64,000 nucleotides of DNA. Origin: Streptomyces venezuelae ATCC 10712 (GTDB taxonomy: Bacteria > Actinomycetota > Actinomycetes > Streptomycetales > Streptomycetaceae). Each line of letters starts with the position of its first letter. Position 1 is the first letter of the stretch. The DNA lies in assembly GCF_008639165.1 (NCBI RefSeq), contig NZ_CP029197.1:5026001-5090000 (forward strand). Direction: 5' to 3'. This document shows, in pieces, positions 24,995 to 33,904 of this stretch. A program made the translations under genes and the position numbers. Below the pieces are notes generated by a model. That model was not told the origin of the DNA, searched no databases, and was given only the letters and a program-made list of their open reading frames with translations.

Positions 24995-25699
24995 GTGAGC
25001 CGGATCTCGGTCCGGGGATTCGCGGTGGCTTCGGCCACTGCGGTCACCACCGTCGGCGCCGTCGTGGGCGTTGCGTCGGGTAACGCCGCTCTGCCCTCGG
25101 ACGACAACTTCGAGGCCACCGCGGCCGACACCACGCTGCTCGCGGACATCCCCGTGGGCGAGCAGGCCCAGGTACAGGTCTCGTCCCTCTCGGAGCAGGC
25201 CGACGTCCAGGCCGCCGCAGCCGACTCGGCCGCGCGGAAGTCCGCGGAGGAAGCGGCTCGTCTCCGCGCCGCCAAGGACGCCGAGGCCAAGAAGGAGGCG
25301 GCCGACAAGGCGGCCAAGGCCGAGAAGGAGCGCAAGGAGGCGGAGGCCGAGCGGGCCAGCCGCTCCGCGGTCCGCGACGCCTCGTCCTTCAGCGCCCAGG
25401 GCTCGTACTCCGTGGCCGAGGTCAAGGCGATCGCCCGCCAGATGATCCCGGCCGCGCAGTTCCAGTGCTTCAGCAACATCGTGGACCACGAGTCCGGCTG
25501 GAACTACCGGGCCACCAACGCCTCCTCGGGCGCCTACGGCCTGGTCCAGGCGCTCCCGGGCAACAAGATGGCCTCGGCCGGCTCCGACTGGCAGACCAAC
25601 CCGGCCACCCAGATCAAGTGGGGCCTCAGCTACATGAACGGCCGCTACGGCAGCCCCTGCGGCGCCTGGTCGTTCTGGCAGTCCCACCGCTGGTACTAG
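24995..25699 (+). CDS. Secreted lytic transglycosylase-like protein
   Basis: 234 residues. Signal peptide to about ASGNAA, then an Ala/Glu/Lys coiled-coil (about 60-130, with repeated EAAxxRAAKDAEAKKEAADK) and a C-terminal SLT-type domain (about 145-234): CFSNIVDHESGWNYRATN with catalytic Glu, then GAYGLVQALPGNKMASAG and the GLSYMNGRYGSPCGAWSFWQ end. It should cleave peptidoglycan glycan strands. GTG 24995 is chosen because GGAAGGAA lies 7 nt upstream; ATG 24977 has none. A 378-bp gap precedes it and a strong terminator follows. Confidence 0.87.
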   Translation: MSRISVRGFAVASATAVTTVGAVVGVASGNAALPSDDNFEATAADTTLLADIPVGEQAQVQVSSLSEQADVQAAAADSAARKSAEEAARLRAAKDAEAKKEAADKAAKAEKERKEAEAERASRSAVRDASSFSAQGSYSVAEVKAIARQMIPAAQFQCFSNIVDHESGWNYRATNASSGAYGLVQALPGNKMASAGSDWQTNPATQIKWGLSYMNGRYGSPCGAWSFWQSHRWY

Positions 25700-25722
25700 A
25701 ACCGGCAGCTCAACCTGCGGGA

Positions 25723-25754
25723 GCCCCTCACCGTCCTACGGTGAGGGGCTTCTT
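25723..25754 (+). terminator. Terminator of transglycosylase gene
   Basis: 12-bp perfect stem (25723-25734 with 25738-25749), 3-nt loop, then TTCTT. Confidence 0.8.
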
Positions 25755-25827
25755 GCGTGTAGTTTTCGAATGCCCGCGGTCTCCGGGGGAACCGGTGGGG
25801 GAACAGCGAGTGGGGGATAGGAAAGCG

Positions 25828-27270
25828 ATGTCGAGAGTGCCAGGGTGGCTGGGAAGGCTGGGCGAGAGCCTGAGCCGCATGGGTGAACGCCTCGACGAGC
25901 GCCGGGCCGAGGCGGAACGCGAGGGCGATCCGCTCCGCCCCGCCCACGAGCCCGGCGAGCGTCCCGCGGCCGGCGAGGCGACGACCGCGCCCGCCGCTCC
26001 CGCGGTCGACCCGGACACCGCCGCACCCCTGCCGGCCACCGCCGGCGGGGAGCCGGGCCGTTCGGTCCCCGCACCCCCCTCGTACGCGCCGGCCGTCGCC
26101 GCCCGCCCCGACCCCGTCGCGGCGATCCCCTGGGGCATGCGGGTGGCGGCCGAGGCGAGTTGGCGGCTGCTCGTCTTCGCGGGCACCGTCTGGGTGCTGA
26201 TGAAGGTGATCAGCTCCGTCCAGCTGGTCGTCCTCGCCTTCGTCGCCGCGCTCCTCGTCACCGCCCTGCTCCAGCCCACCGTGGCGCTGCTGCGCAGGAA
26301 GGGACTGCCGCGCGGACTCGCCACCGCCGTCACCGCCGTCTCCGGCTTCGTCGTGATGGGCCTGGTCGGCTGGTTCGTGGTGTGGCAGGTCATGGACAAC
26401 ATCGACACGCTGTCCGACCGCGTCAAGGACGGCATCGAGGAGCTCAAGCGCTGGCTGCTCGACAGTCCGTTCCACGTGACCGAGCAGCAGATCAACGACA
26501 TCGCGAAGAACCTCAGCGACACCATCGGCGCCAACGCCGAGCAGATCACCTCCGCCGGACTCCAGGGCGTGACCGTGGTCGTCGAGGCGATGACCGGCAT
26601 CCTGCTCGCCATGTTCTCGACGCTCTTCCTGCTCTACGACGGGAAGAAGGTCTGGGAGTGGACGCTCAAGCTGGTCCCCGCCCAGGCCCGGCCCGGGGTC
26701 GCGGGCGCGGGCCCGCGCGCCTGGCGCACCCTCACCGCCTATGTGCGGGGGACGGTGCTCGTCGCCCTCATCGACGCGGTCTTCATCGGCCTCGGGCTCT
26801 GGTTCCTCGAAGTGCCGATGGCCGTGCCGCTCGCCGTGTTCATCTTCCTCTTCGCCTTCATCCCGCTCGTCGGCGCCGTCGTCTCCGGAGCCCTCGCGGT
26901 CGTGGTCGCGCTCGTCACCAACGGGGTGTTCACCGCCCTGATGGTGCTCGTGGTGGTGCTCGCCGTACAGCAGATCGAAGGCCATGTCCTCCAGCCCTTC
27001 ATCCTGGGCCGGGCCGTGCGGGTCCACCCGCTGGCGGTCGTCCTCGCGGTCGCGGCCGGCGGTCTGACGGCCGGCATCGGCGGCGCCGTGGTCGCGGTCC
27101 CGCTGGTCGCCGTCCTCAACACGGTGGTCGGCTACCTGCGCGCGTACAGCACCGAACAGGCGCTGCGCAGTGCGCCGGAGCCGCGCGGGGCCACCGCGTA
27201 CGAGGTGGCGCCGACACCGGCGCCGGGCTCCGCGGGCGGCGCTTCGGACGGCAAGGGGGACGTCACGTGA
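25828..27270 (+). CDS. AI-2E/PerM-family transporter
   Basis: 480 residues. A cytoplasmic N-terminus of about 95 residues, acidic/basic and Ala/Pro rich, precedes a hydrophobic domain with seven to eight helices. Family marks: LVTALLQPTVALLRRKGLPR, the long soluble loop with two amphipathic helices (NDIAKNLSDTIGANAEQI), and the C-terminal VQQIEGHVLQPFILGRAVRV motif. Members export or exchange small solutes; AI-2 itself is unlikely here. ATG 25828 has a TAGGAAAG site. The stop overlaps the next start by GTGA. Confidence 0.85.
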   Translation: MSRVPGWLGRLGESLSRMGERLDERRAEAEREGDPLRPAHEPGERPAAGEATTAPAAPAVDPDTAAPLPATAGGEPGRSVPAPPSYAPAVAARPDPVAAIPWGMRVAAEASWRLLVFAGTVWVLMKVISSVQLVVLAFVAALLVTALLQPTVALLRRKGLPRGLATAVTAVSGFVVMGLVGWFVVWQVMDNIDTLSDRVKDGIEELKRWLLDSPFHVTEQQINDIAKNLSDTIGANAEQITSAGLQGVTVVVEAMTGILLAMFSTLFLLYDGKKVWEWTLKLVPAQARPGVAGAGPRAWRTLTAYVRGTVLVALIDAVFIGLGLWFLEVPMAVPLAVFIFLFAFIPLVGAVVSGALAVVVALVTNGVFTALMVLVVVLAVQQIEGHVLQPFILGRAVRVHPLAVVLAVAAGGLTAGIGGAVVAVPLVAVLNTVVGYLRAYSTEQALRSAPEPRGATAYEVAPTPAPGSAGGASDGKGDVT

Positions 27271-27950
27271 TATCCGAGCCGGAACTCGACGGCGGGACGG
27301 GATTCGAGGTCGCCGAGACGCTGACCGAGGAGCGGCAGCCGAAGCCGCCGCGGCCGCCCCGGGCCCGGCGCCCCTGGCTGTGGGCGCTCGGCGGCGCGGT
27401 GCTGGCCTCCGCGGTGTGGGGCGGCGGGCTCCTCGCGTTCCGGTCGACCACGGAACCGGGACTCGACCTGCGGGGATACGGGCCGGCGGACGACCTCTGC
27501 GGGACCGTGGAGCTCAAGGCGCTCGCCGGCGTCCTCGGGAAGAAGAGCGAGGACGGCTCGGCGCCCGGCCTTGACGACCCCGCCGTGTACGAGACCTCGT
27601 GCTCGATCACCTTCGGGCCGCCCGAGAGCGGCTACAGCGTCGCGCTCTCGTACACCCTGCACAAGGTGACGGACCCGGAGCCCGAGTTCGCCCCGCGGGC
27701 GAAGTACTACCAGGTCGTCACGCCGATCGAGGGCCTGGGGGAGCAGGCGTTCTTCGACAGCCGGGGCGACCAGGGCGGGGAGCTGAGGGTCCTCGACGGC
27801 CAGGCCGAGCTGTCGATGAGCATCTACGAGAACCACAACGTCGACCCGGACGGCAAGCCGATCCAGCAGACGAAGCCGATCGACCTGACGGGCATCGACG
27901 TCCCGATGACCCAGGACATGATGGCCGTCATGGCGGCGCTCAAGAAGTGA
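27267..27950 (+). CDS. Membrane-anchored hypothetical protein
   Basis: 227 residues: a cytoplasmic N-terminus with Pro/Arg (about 1-37), one membrane helix (about 38-58, WLWALGGAVLASAVWGGGLLAF), and an outer domain of about 165 residues with two Cys (DDLCGTVELKAL and YETSCSITF), a pattern seen in Streptomyces DUF3558-like surface proteins. Coupled to the PerM-like transporter by GTGA, so a partner role is likely. Family not firmly recognised. Confidence 0.62.
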   Translation: MISEPELDGGTGFEVAETLTEERQPKPPRPPRARRPWLWALGGAVLASAVWGGGLLAFRSTTEPGLDLRGYGPADDLCGTVELKALAGVLGKKSEDGSAPGLDDPAVYETSCSITFGPPESGYSVALSYTLHKVTDPEPEFAPRAKYYQVVTPIEGLGEQAFFDSRGDQGGELRVLDGQAELSMSIYENHNVDPDGKPIQQTKPIDLTGIDVPMTQDMMAVMAALKK

Positions 27951-27983
27951 CGGACCGGACGTGACGGGCCGGGCATGACGGAA

Positions 27984-28017
27984 GGGCCCCGGGGCGCGCT
28001 GCCCCGGGGCCCTCCTC
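27984..28017. terminator. Shared terminator between 27.9 kb gene and ahpD
   Basis: 11-bp perfect stem (27984-27994 with 28002-28012) and 7-nt loop between convergent stops, followed by TCCTCGT. Confidence 0.7.
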
Positions 28018-28030
28018 GTACCGTGACGCC

Positions 28031-28570
28031 TTACTCGGCGGAGGCGAGGACCGCTTCCGCGTCGAGGGTGACGCCGACCGCCTGGATCACCGCGGCGATC
28101 TTGACGGCCTCCTGGATCGTGGCGCGGTCGACACCGGCCTGACGCAGGACCTGCTCGTGCGAGTCGAGGCACTGGCCGCAGCCGTTGATCGCGGACACCG
28201 CGAGCGACCACAGCTCGAAGTCGACCTTCTCGACGCCCGGGTTGCCGATGACGTTCATCCGCAGACCGGCGCGCATCGTCCCGTACTCCGGGTCCGACAG
28301 CAGGTGCCGGGTCCGGTAGAAGACGTTGTTCATCGCCATGATCGCGGCGGCGGACTTGGCCGCCTGGTACGCCTCGGGCTTCAGGTTGGCCTGGGCCTCG
28401 GGCTCCAGCTCCTTGAGGACCTTCGGCGAGCGCGAGGCGATCGCGCAGGCGAGGACGGTGCCCCACAGCTGCTGCTGCGGGAGCTCGCTGTTGCCGATGA
28501 CCGAACCGAGGTTCAGCTTCAGGTCCTTGGCGAAGTCCGGTATGGCGGATTTCAGTTCGTCGAGGGCCAT
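28031..28570 (-). CDS. ahpD: Alkyl hydroperoxide reductase AhpD
   Basis: 179 residues, standard AhpD length. The active site CGQCLDSHE (Cys-x-x-Cys with the relay His and Glu) sits in the C-terminal half. AhpD reduces AhpC disulphides using a dihydrolipoyl electron source, the system used in actinobacteria that lack AhpF. It follows ahpC by 6 bp in the same operon. Start ATG 28570. Confidence 0.95.
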   Translation of the reverse strand: MALDELKSAIPDFAKDLKLNLGSVIGNSELPQQQLWGTVLACAIASRSPKVLKELEPEAQANLKPEAYQAAKSAAAIMAMNNVFYRTRHLLSDPEYGTMRAGLRMNVIGNPGVEKVDFELWSLAVSAINGCGQCLDSHEQVLRQAGVDRATIQEAVKIAAVIQAVGVTLDAEAVLASAE

Positions 28571-28576
28571 GTCAGC

Positions 28577-29131
28577 TCACTCGCCCGACAGGAGCGCGGC
28601 GGCATCGAGGGTGCCCTCGCCCTTGTTCCAGTTGCAGGGGCAGAGCTCGTCGGTCTGCAGGGCGTCGAGGACCCGCAGGACCTCCTTGGGGTTACGGCCG
28701 ACGGAGCCGGCGGTCACCATGGTGAACTGGATCTCGTTGTTCGGGTCCACGATGAAGACGGCGCGCTGGGCGAAGCCGTCCGCGCCCTCGACGCCGCAGT
28801 CGCGCATGAGCTCGTGCTTGGAGTCGGCGAGCATCGGGAAGGGCAGGTCACGCAGGTCGGCGTGGTCCTTGCGCCAGGCGTGGTGCACGAACTCGGAGTC
28901 GCCGGAGACGCCGAGGATCTGGGCGTCGCGGTCCGCGAACTCGTCGTTCAGCTTGCCGAACGCGGCGATCTCGGTGGGGCAGACGAACGTGAAGTCCTTC
29001 GGCCAGAAGAACACCACGCGCCACTTGCCCTCGTAGGCCTTGTGGTCGATCTGCTCGAACTCCTTGCCGCTCTCCAGCGACACGCAGGCGGTCAGGTCGT
29101 AGGTGGGGAACTTGTCACCGACAGTGAGCAC
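28577..29131 (-). CDS. ahpC: Peroxiredoxin AhpC
   Basis: 184 residues. Peroxidatic Cys51 lies in FTFVCPTE; the resolving Cys lies near the C-terminus in DELCPCNW, as in actinobacterial AhpC with its extra Cys. It reduces H2O2 and organic peroxides and peroxynitrite. Start GTG 29131 has GAGGAG at good distance; a longer in-frame start is possible but lacks a ribosome site. It is divergent from oxyR, which controls this operon in S. coelicolor. Confidence 0.95.
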   Translation of the reverse strand: MLTVGDKFPTYDLTACVSLESGKEFEQIDHKAYEGKWRVVFFWPKDFTFVCPTEIAAFGKLNDEFADRDAQILGVSGDSEFVHHAWRKDHADLRDLPFPMLADSKHELMRDCGVEGADGFAQRAVFIVDPNNEIQFTMVTAGSVGRNPKEVLRVLDALQTDELCPCNWNKGEGTLDAAALLSGE

Positions 29132-29264
29132 GCGCTCTCCTCGCAAACAGGAAGGGGTCCCTTTTGGGGGCTTCCATGGGGGTTGGACGGCTCACAGCAT
29201 GGCACGGAGTGCATTGATCAGTGAAATAGCTAGAGTGGGTCGTGTTGATCGAAGGTGGTTATCA
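29132..29264. promoter_or_regulatory. Divergent ahpC/oxyR promoter region
   Basis: This 133-bp gap carries both promoters. A repeated half-site TTGATCAGTGA (29214-29224) and TATCAGTGATC (29260-29270), plus GTTGATC (29244-29250), are candidate OxyR contacts. From known biology OxyR here activates ahpCD and itself under peroxide. Confidence 0.5.
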
Positions 29265-30218
29265 GTGATCCCGGCACGACGTGTGAAACAACCCAGCCTC
29301 TCCCAGCTCAGAGCCTTCGCGGCGGTCGCGGAGCAGCTGCACTTCCGCGATGCGGCGGCGGCCATCGGCATGAGCCAGCCCGCGCTCTCGGGCGCGGTTT
29401 CGGCACTCGAAGAGGCACTCGGTGTCCAGCTCCTTGAGCGTACGACGAGAAAGGTGCTGCTCTCGCCCGCCGGGGAGCGGCTCGCCGTCCGGGCCCGGGC
29501 CGTCCTCGACGCCGTGTCGGAGCTGATGGAGGAGGCCGAGGCCGCCCGGGCCCCGTTCACCGGGGTGCTGCGGCTCGGGGTCATCCCGACCGTCGCCCCG
29601 TACCTGCTGCCGACGGTGCTGCGCCTGGTCCACCGCCGCTACCCGGACCTCGACCTCCAGGTCCACGAGGAACAGACCTCCTCGCTCCTGGAGGGGCTGG
29701 CGGCCGGGCGGCTCGACCTGCTGCTGCTCGCCGTCCCCCTCGGCGTGCCCGGCGTCACCGAACTGCCCCTCTTCGACGAGGACTTCGTCCTGGTCACCCC
29801 GCAGGGCCATCCGCTGGCGGGCCGGGACGACATCCCGCGGGACGCCCTCAAGGAGCTGCGGCTGCTGCTCCTCGACGAGGGCCACTGCCTGCGCGACCAG
29901 GCCCTCGACATCTGCCGCGAGGCCGGACGCACGGACGGCGCCGAGGTCACCACCACCGCCGCGGGTCTCGCCACCCTGGTCCAGCTGGTGGCCGGCGGCC
30001 TGGGCGTGACCCTGCTGCCGCGCACCGCCGTGACGGTCGAGACGGCCCGCAACAACGCCCTGTGGACAGGGCTGTTCGCCGAACCGGCGCCCGCCCGGCG
30101 GATCGCCCTCGCGATGCGCACGGGCGCCGCCCGGCAGGCCGAGTTCGAGGAACTCGCGGAGGCGCTCCGGGGGGCGATGCGGGGCCTTCCGGTACGGGTA
30201 CTGGACGGCGGTTCCTGA
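29265..30218 (+). CDS. oxyR: LysR-type peroxide regulator OxyR
   Basis: 317 residues. N-terminal winged helix-turn-helix (about 7-65, LSQLRAFAAVAEQLHFRDAA and MSQPALSGAVSALEE), then the effector domain with DEGHCLRDQALDICREAG: two Cys nine residues apart, matching the redox pair of OxyR. Peroxide should form the disulphide and activate transcription of ahpCD. GTG 29265 has GAAGGTGG 6 nt upstream; GTG 29283 is a weaker option. Confidence 0.93.
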   Translation: MIPARRVKQPSLSQLRAFAAVAEQLHFRDAAAAIGMSQPALSGAVSALEEALGVQLLERTTRKVLLSPAGERLAVRARAVLDAVSELMEEAEAARAPFTGVLRLGVIPTVAPYLLPTVLRLVHRRYPDLDLQVHEEQTSSLLEGLAAGRLDLLLLAVPLGVPGVTELPLFDEDFVLVTPQGHPLAGRDDIPRDALKELRLLLLDEGHCLRDQALDICREAGRTDGAEVTTTAAGLATLVQLVAGGLGVTLLPRTAVTVETARNNALWTGLFAEPAPARRIALAMRTGAARQAEFEELAEALRGAMRGLPVRVLDGGS

Positions 30219-30250
30219 GACCCCCCGGTGTCAGGAACCGCCGCCCGTCT

Positions 30251-30294
30251 CGTACACGCGCCCGGAGGGTTACGTACACGCGCCCGGAGGGTTA
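30251..30294. repeat. Perfect 22-bp tandem duplication at a stop codon
   Basis: Two exact copies (30251-30272, 30273-30294) of a 22-bp unit; the right copy contains the stop codon of the permease gene. The gap to oxyR is only 73 bp. Confidence 0.9.
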
Positions 30295-32664
30295 CTCCGT
30301 GCGCAGCCCGTCCGCGCGCATCAGCCGCCACAGCAGCGGCATGCTCAGCAGCGTCACGGCGGCGATGAGGCCGAGGCCGATCCCGACGACGGGCACGAAG
30401 CCCCACCAGTCCTCGACCCGCTGGCCGCCCATCTTCAGCAGGAGCACGCCGAGGCCGAGACCGCCCACCACGGAGAGGGCGAGGCCGAGGAGGATCGGCA
30501 CCGCCGTCTGCCACAGCACCGACCAGCTCAGCGTCGAGCGCCGGGTGCCGAAGGCGACGAGCGAGGAGAGCAGCCGCTTGCGGTCCCTGAGCTGTTCGAG
30601 CGTGGTGACCAGGAGCGAGGCCGCCACCAGCAGCATCGTCAGGGTGGAGCCGACCAGGATGCCGGTGCGGACGCTGGAGAAGGCCGCGTCGCGTTCGAGG
30701 TCCTTCAGGGTGCGCACCCAGGAGGTCGGATCGACGGCGTACGCCGTGTTCCGCACGTGCTCGGCGGCGTCGGGCACGGCCGGGTCGAGCCGGACCATGG
30801 CCTGCGCGTCGGGTTCGTCGAGCGGGAGGCCGCCGATCGCCGACGGGGTGGCGAGAACGCCGTACTGGTACATGCCCGTCGGGTCCGGGCGGGAGTCCAC
30901 GATCCGGGCCGTGGCGGGGATGCGCCACTGCGGCAGCGGGGCGCCCTTCGGGGGCTGCGGCCCGTCCGGGTGCGGATGCGGGTCGCGCAGGGCGACCGTG
31001 GCGCCGGGCCGCGCCACCCGGGCGACGAAGCTGTCGCCGGGGTTGCCCTGCGCGCCGTGCGCCAGGAAGACGAAGACGTCGCCGTCCGTGCACGAGGGCA
31101 GCGTGGCGTACTCCCGGAGGGAGGCGCAGTCGCCGACCCGCAGCGAGGTCATCGGGGCGAACTCCTCGCCGCCCTTCAGCGGCCCCGGCCGCCACACCCG
31201 TGACTCGACGGTGCCGATCACGGCGCTGACGCCGTCGGTCCGCGCGATGCGGTCGATCACCCCGCGGGCCTCGCCGGCGTTCCTGGCGTCGGTGCCGACG
31301 GCGATCTGGGCGCGGGACGTGTCCTCGCCGCTCGCCTGCGTGAAGTCGCTCTCCATCGCCTGGAAGAGCATCTGGAGGGCAATCGCCCCGGTGGCCGCGA
31401 CGACGATGCCGCTGACCGCGCGGGCCGCCGTGCCGCTGCTCAACTGGAGCCTGCGGACCGCGAGCTGCCAGGCCACCGGCCCGGCGTGCAGCCGCTTGAC
31501 GCCCGCTTCGACGAGCCACGGCAGGAGCGTGGTGAGGCCGATCAGGGCGAGCGTGGTGCCGGCCACGACCCCCACCGTGTCGATGCTCGTCTCGTTCATC
31601 TCGACCTCGCCGACGAGCGGTACGAGGAAGGCGGCGCCGGCCGCGAGGAGCAGCAGCCGCCACCACAGCCGGCGGCGGCGCGGGGTGGAGGTCCGTACGA
31701 CGCCGAGCGGTTCGATCGCCACGCCGCGCAGTGCGAAGAGGGTGACCACGACCGAGGCGACCGGGACGATGCCGAGGACGAGGGCGGCGAGCGGGCCCAT
31801 CGGCACGACGTCACCGGGGTAGGCGTTGACGTCCCAGATGGTGAAGACCCCCGCGAACTGCCGGGCCACCGCGAAGAGTCCGAGGCCCACGAGGAGCCCG
31901 AGCAGCGCGCTCGCGAGGGACTCGCCGGCCGCGATCCGCCGGGTCATGGCGGTGTCCGCGCCGATCAGCCGGAGCGCCGCGAGCCGCCGGTCGCGCTGCT
32001 CGCCGCCGAAGCGGACGGCGGTCGCGACGAAGACGAGCACCGGCAGGAGCAGGACGACGCAGGCGACGACGACGAGGAGGATCAGGAAGGCGTTCATCGG
32101 TTCCGCGGGCACCGACCAGCCATAGCGCGTGCCGCGCCCGTCGAAGTTGTCGGTGGTGAGGAAGTCGACGTGGGCGACGTACCGGAGTTCGGCCGGGCCG
32201 ATGAGTCCGGCCGGTCCGATCGTCCCGACGGTCTTGTAGGGGAGCCGTTCCTTGAGCAGGGCGCCCTCGGGGGAGTCGAGCAGCTTCCCGAGCGCGGGGG
32301 AGACCAGCATCTCGCCGCTCCGGGGGAACGCGGGCGCGCCCGGGGGCAGCGGGGGCGCGTCGCCCTCGGGGCGCAGCAGCAGTCCGCTGATGACGTCGTC
32401 CCGGTAGACCGTGGTCCGGCCGAGGTGGAGAAAGGTGTCCGCGCGGGGCGCCGTGACCTCCTGGCTGCCGTCGACGGCGCGGACCGACTCCCGCACCTCG
32501 CGCTGGAAGAGCATGTTCGGGAAGGAGGCGGCGACCAGCAGCAGGGCCACGCCGAAGCCCACGCCGGTCGCGGTGAGCAGGGTGCGGAGCCGTCCCGAGC
32601 GGCCGCCGGTGACCGCGAACCGGGCGCCGAGCGCCAGGTCGCGGGCCCAGGTGCGCAGGATCAT
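30292..32664 (-). CDS. FtsX-like ABC transporter permease (MacB type)
   Basis: 790 residues. N-terminal helix (about 25-45), a long outer loop, then three helices with an FtsX domain (about 245-390), a central helix set (about 405-480), another outer domain (about 500-650) and a final FtsX domain (about 660-790): the duplicated layout of large actinobacterial permeases. The outer domain has two Cys (RVGDCASLREYATLPSCTDG). Coupled to the ATPase by ATGA, under the PadR repressor. It probably exports a peptide or drug or senses one; no substrate is indicated. Confidence 0.87.
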   Translation of the reverse strand: MILRTWARDLALGARFAVTGGRSGRLRTLLTATGVGFGVALLLVAASFPNMLFQREVRESVRAVDGSQEVTAPRADTFLHLGRTTVYRDDVISGLLLRPEGDAPPLPPGAPAFPRSGEMLVSPALGKLLDSPEGALLKERLPYKTVGTIGPAGLIGPAELRYVAHVDFLTTDNFDGRGTRYGWSVPAEPMNAFLILLVVVACVVLLLPVLVFVATAVRFGGEQRDRRLAALRLIGADTAMTRRIAAGESLASALLGLLVGLGLFAVARQFAGVFTIWDVNAYPGDVVPMGPLAALVLGIVPVASVVVTLFALRGVAIEPLGVVRTSTPRRRRLWWRLLLLAAGAAFLVPLVGEVEMNETSIDTVGVVAGTTLALIGLTTLLPWLVEAGVKRLHAGPVAWQLAVRRLQLSSGTAARAVSGIVVAATGAIALQMLFQAMESDFTQASGEDTSRAQIAVGTDARNAGEARGVIDRIARTDGVSAVIGTVESRVWRPGPLKGGEEFAPMTSLRVGDCASLREYATLPSCTDGDVFVFLAHGAQGNPGDSFVARVARPGATVALRDPHPHPDGPQPPKGAPLPQWRIPATARIVDSRPDPTGMYQYGVLATPSAIGGLPLDEPDAQAMVRLDPAVPDAAEHVRNTAYAVDPTSWVRTLKDLERDAAFSSVRTGILVGSTLTMLLVAASLLVTTLEQLRDRKRLLSSLVAFGTRRSTLSWSVLWQTAVPILLGLALSVVGGLGLGVLLLKMGGQRVEDWWGFVPVVGIGLGLIAAVTLLSMPLLWRLMRADGLRTE

Positions 32665-33344
32665 GCCACCCACTCCGCGTCCCGGACGGCCCCGTCCCGT
32701 ACGACGATCTCGCGGTCCGAGTAGGCGGCGACGCGGGCCTCGTGGGTGACGAGGACGACGGCGGCGCCGGTGTCCCGGGAGGCGTCGGTGAGCAGCCGCA
32801 TGACCCGCTCGCCGTTGAGGGAGTCGAGCGCGCCGGTCGGCTCGTCGGCGAAGATCACCCGCGGGGCGGTGACGAGGGCGCGGGCGACGGCGACCCGCTG
32901 GCCCTGGCCGCCGGATATCTCGCCGGGGCGCTTGTGCGCGGTGTCGTCGACCTCCAGCCGGGCCAGCCACTCGACGGCCTTCGCCTCGGCGGCCTTCCGC
33001 TTCTCGCCGCCCAGGCGGAGCGGCAGGGCGACGTTCTCGACGCAGGTCAGTTCGGGGACGAGCTGGCCGAACTGGAAGACGAAGCCGAAGTCGGTGCGGC
33101 GCAGGGAGCTGCGCGCGGTGTCCGAGAGCGCGGTGAGTTCGCGTCCGTCGTAGGTGATGGTGCCGGCGTCGGGGCGCACGATGCCGGCCAGGCAGTGCAG
33201 CAGGGTCGACTTGCCGGAGCCGGAGGGGCCCATGACGGCGACGACCTCGCCGGCCCGCAGCGAGAAGGAGGCGCCCGCGAGCGCGGGGGTCGGCCCGTAG
33301 GCCTTGTCGAGGCCGGTGGCCCTGAGCAGGGGGGTGGAGCTCAT
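32661..33344 (-). CDS. ABC transporter ATP-binding protein (LolD/MacB type)
   Basis: 227 residues. Walker A GPSGSGKST, Q-loop FVFQFGQLVPELT, signature EISGGQGQRVAVARAL (GQ instead of the usual QQ), Walker B VIFADEPTGALD, and the switch His in VTHEARVAAYS. This is the partner of the FtsX-like permease; overlaps with genes on both sides show one operon padR - ATPase - permease. Confidence 0.93.
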   Translation of the reverse strand: MSSTPLLRATGLDKAYGPTPALAGASFSLRAGEVVAVMGPSGSGKSTLLHCLAGIVRPDAGTITYDGRELTALSDTARSSLRRTDFGFVFQFGQLVPELTCVENVALPLRLGGEKRKAAEAKAVEWLARLEVDDTAHKRPGEISGGQGQRVAVARALVTAPRVIFADEPTGALDSLNGERVMRLLTDASRDTGAAVVLVTHEARVAAYSDREIVVRDGAVRDAEWVA

Positions 33345-33865
33345 CGGTGGATCTCCTCGGCGAGCCGGTCGAGGCGGGCGGCGGTCAGTTCCAGCCAGCG
33401 CAGGTCCGCTTCCAGGTGGAAGAGGGCGTGGTCGCAGATGAGCTGGTCGGCGAGGTCGCCGTCCTTCTTGCGCCGGGTGAGTTCGCGCATCAGGCGCAGG
33501 TGCTCGGCGCGCTGGGTGTCGAGCAGCTCGGCGGCGCCGCGGCCGGTGAGCAGGGCCAGGACGACCTTGGTGTAGAGCGTGGACTGGAGGTACGGCTCCG
33601 GCTTCTCGGGTGTGGCGAGCCACTGGGCGACATCGGTGATGCCGGCCTCGGTGATGGCGTACCGCTTGCGCTCGGGGCCGCCGCCCGCCTCGATGCCGTC
33701 GACGACGACGAGGCCGTTCTTCAGGAGGCGGGACATGGTCGAGTAGACCTGGCCGTAGTGCAGGGGCCGGTCGTGGCCGAACTTCTCGTCGAAGGCGCGC
33801 TTGAGGTCGTAACCGTGGCGCGGGCCGGACTCCAGGAGTCCGAGGAGGGTGTGACCGATGGACAT
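33341..33865 (-). CDS. PadR-family transcriptional repressor
   Basis: 174 residues. An N-terminal winged helix (SIGHTLLGLLESGPRHGYDL, YGQVYSTMSRLLKNGLV, ERKRYAITEAG) is followed by a Vir-type C-terminal helical domain (about 90-174). PadR proteins repress nearby transporter genes and release DNA upon binding drugs or phenolics. Start ATG 33865; GTG 33874 is an alternative, with TATACA 14 nt ahead. Overlaps the ATPase start by 4 bp. Inverted repeats at its promoter suggest self-control. Confidence 0.87.
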   Translation of the reverse strand: MSIGHTLLGLLESGPRHGYDLKRAFDEKFGHDRPLHYGQVYSTMSRLLKNGLVVVDGIEAGGGPERKRYAITEAGITDVAQWLATPEKPEPYLQSTLYTKVVLALLTGRGAAELLDTQRAEHLRLMRELTRRKKDGDLADQLICDHALFHLEADLRWLELTAARLDRLAEEIHR

Positions 33866-33876
33866 GTCCGTCACTG

Positions 33877-33904
33877 TACACGGGGTGTATACGCACGATG
33901 TATA
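33877..33904. promoter_or_regulatory. Inverted repeats at the padR promoter
   Basis: Two overlapping inverted repeats: TACAC-GGG-GTGTA (33877-33889) and TATAC-N7-GTATA (33888-33904). They cover the -10 region of padR and are likely its operator. Confidence 0.55.

Noticed and set aside
24738..24998. 86-codon frame in the transglycosylase leader
   Set aside because: No ribosome site and Arg/His/Pro-rich shadow composition; it overlaps the real start.
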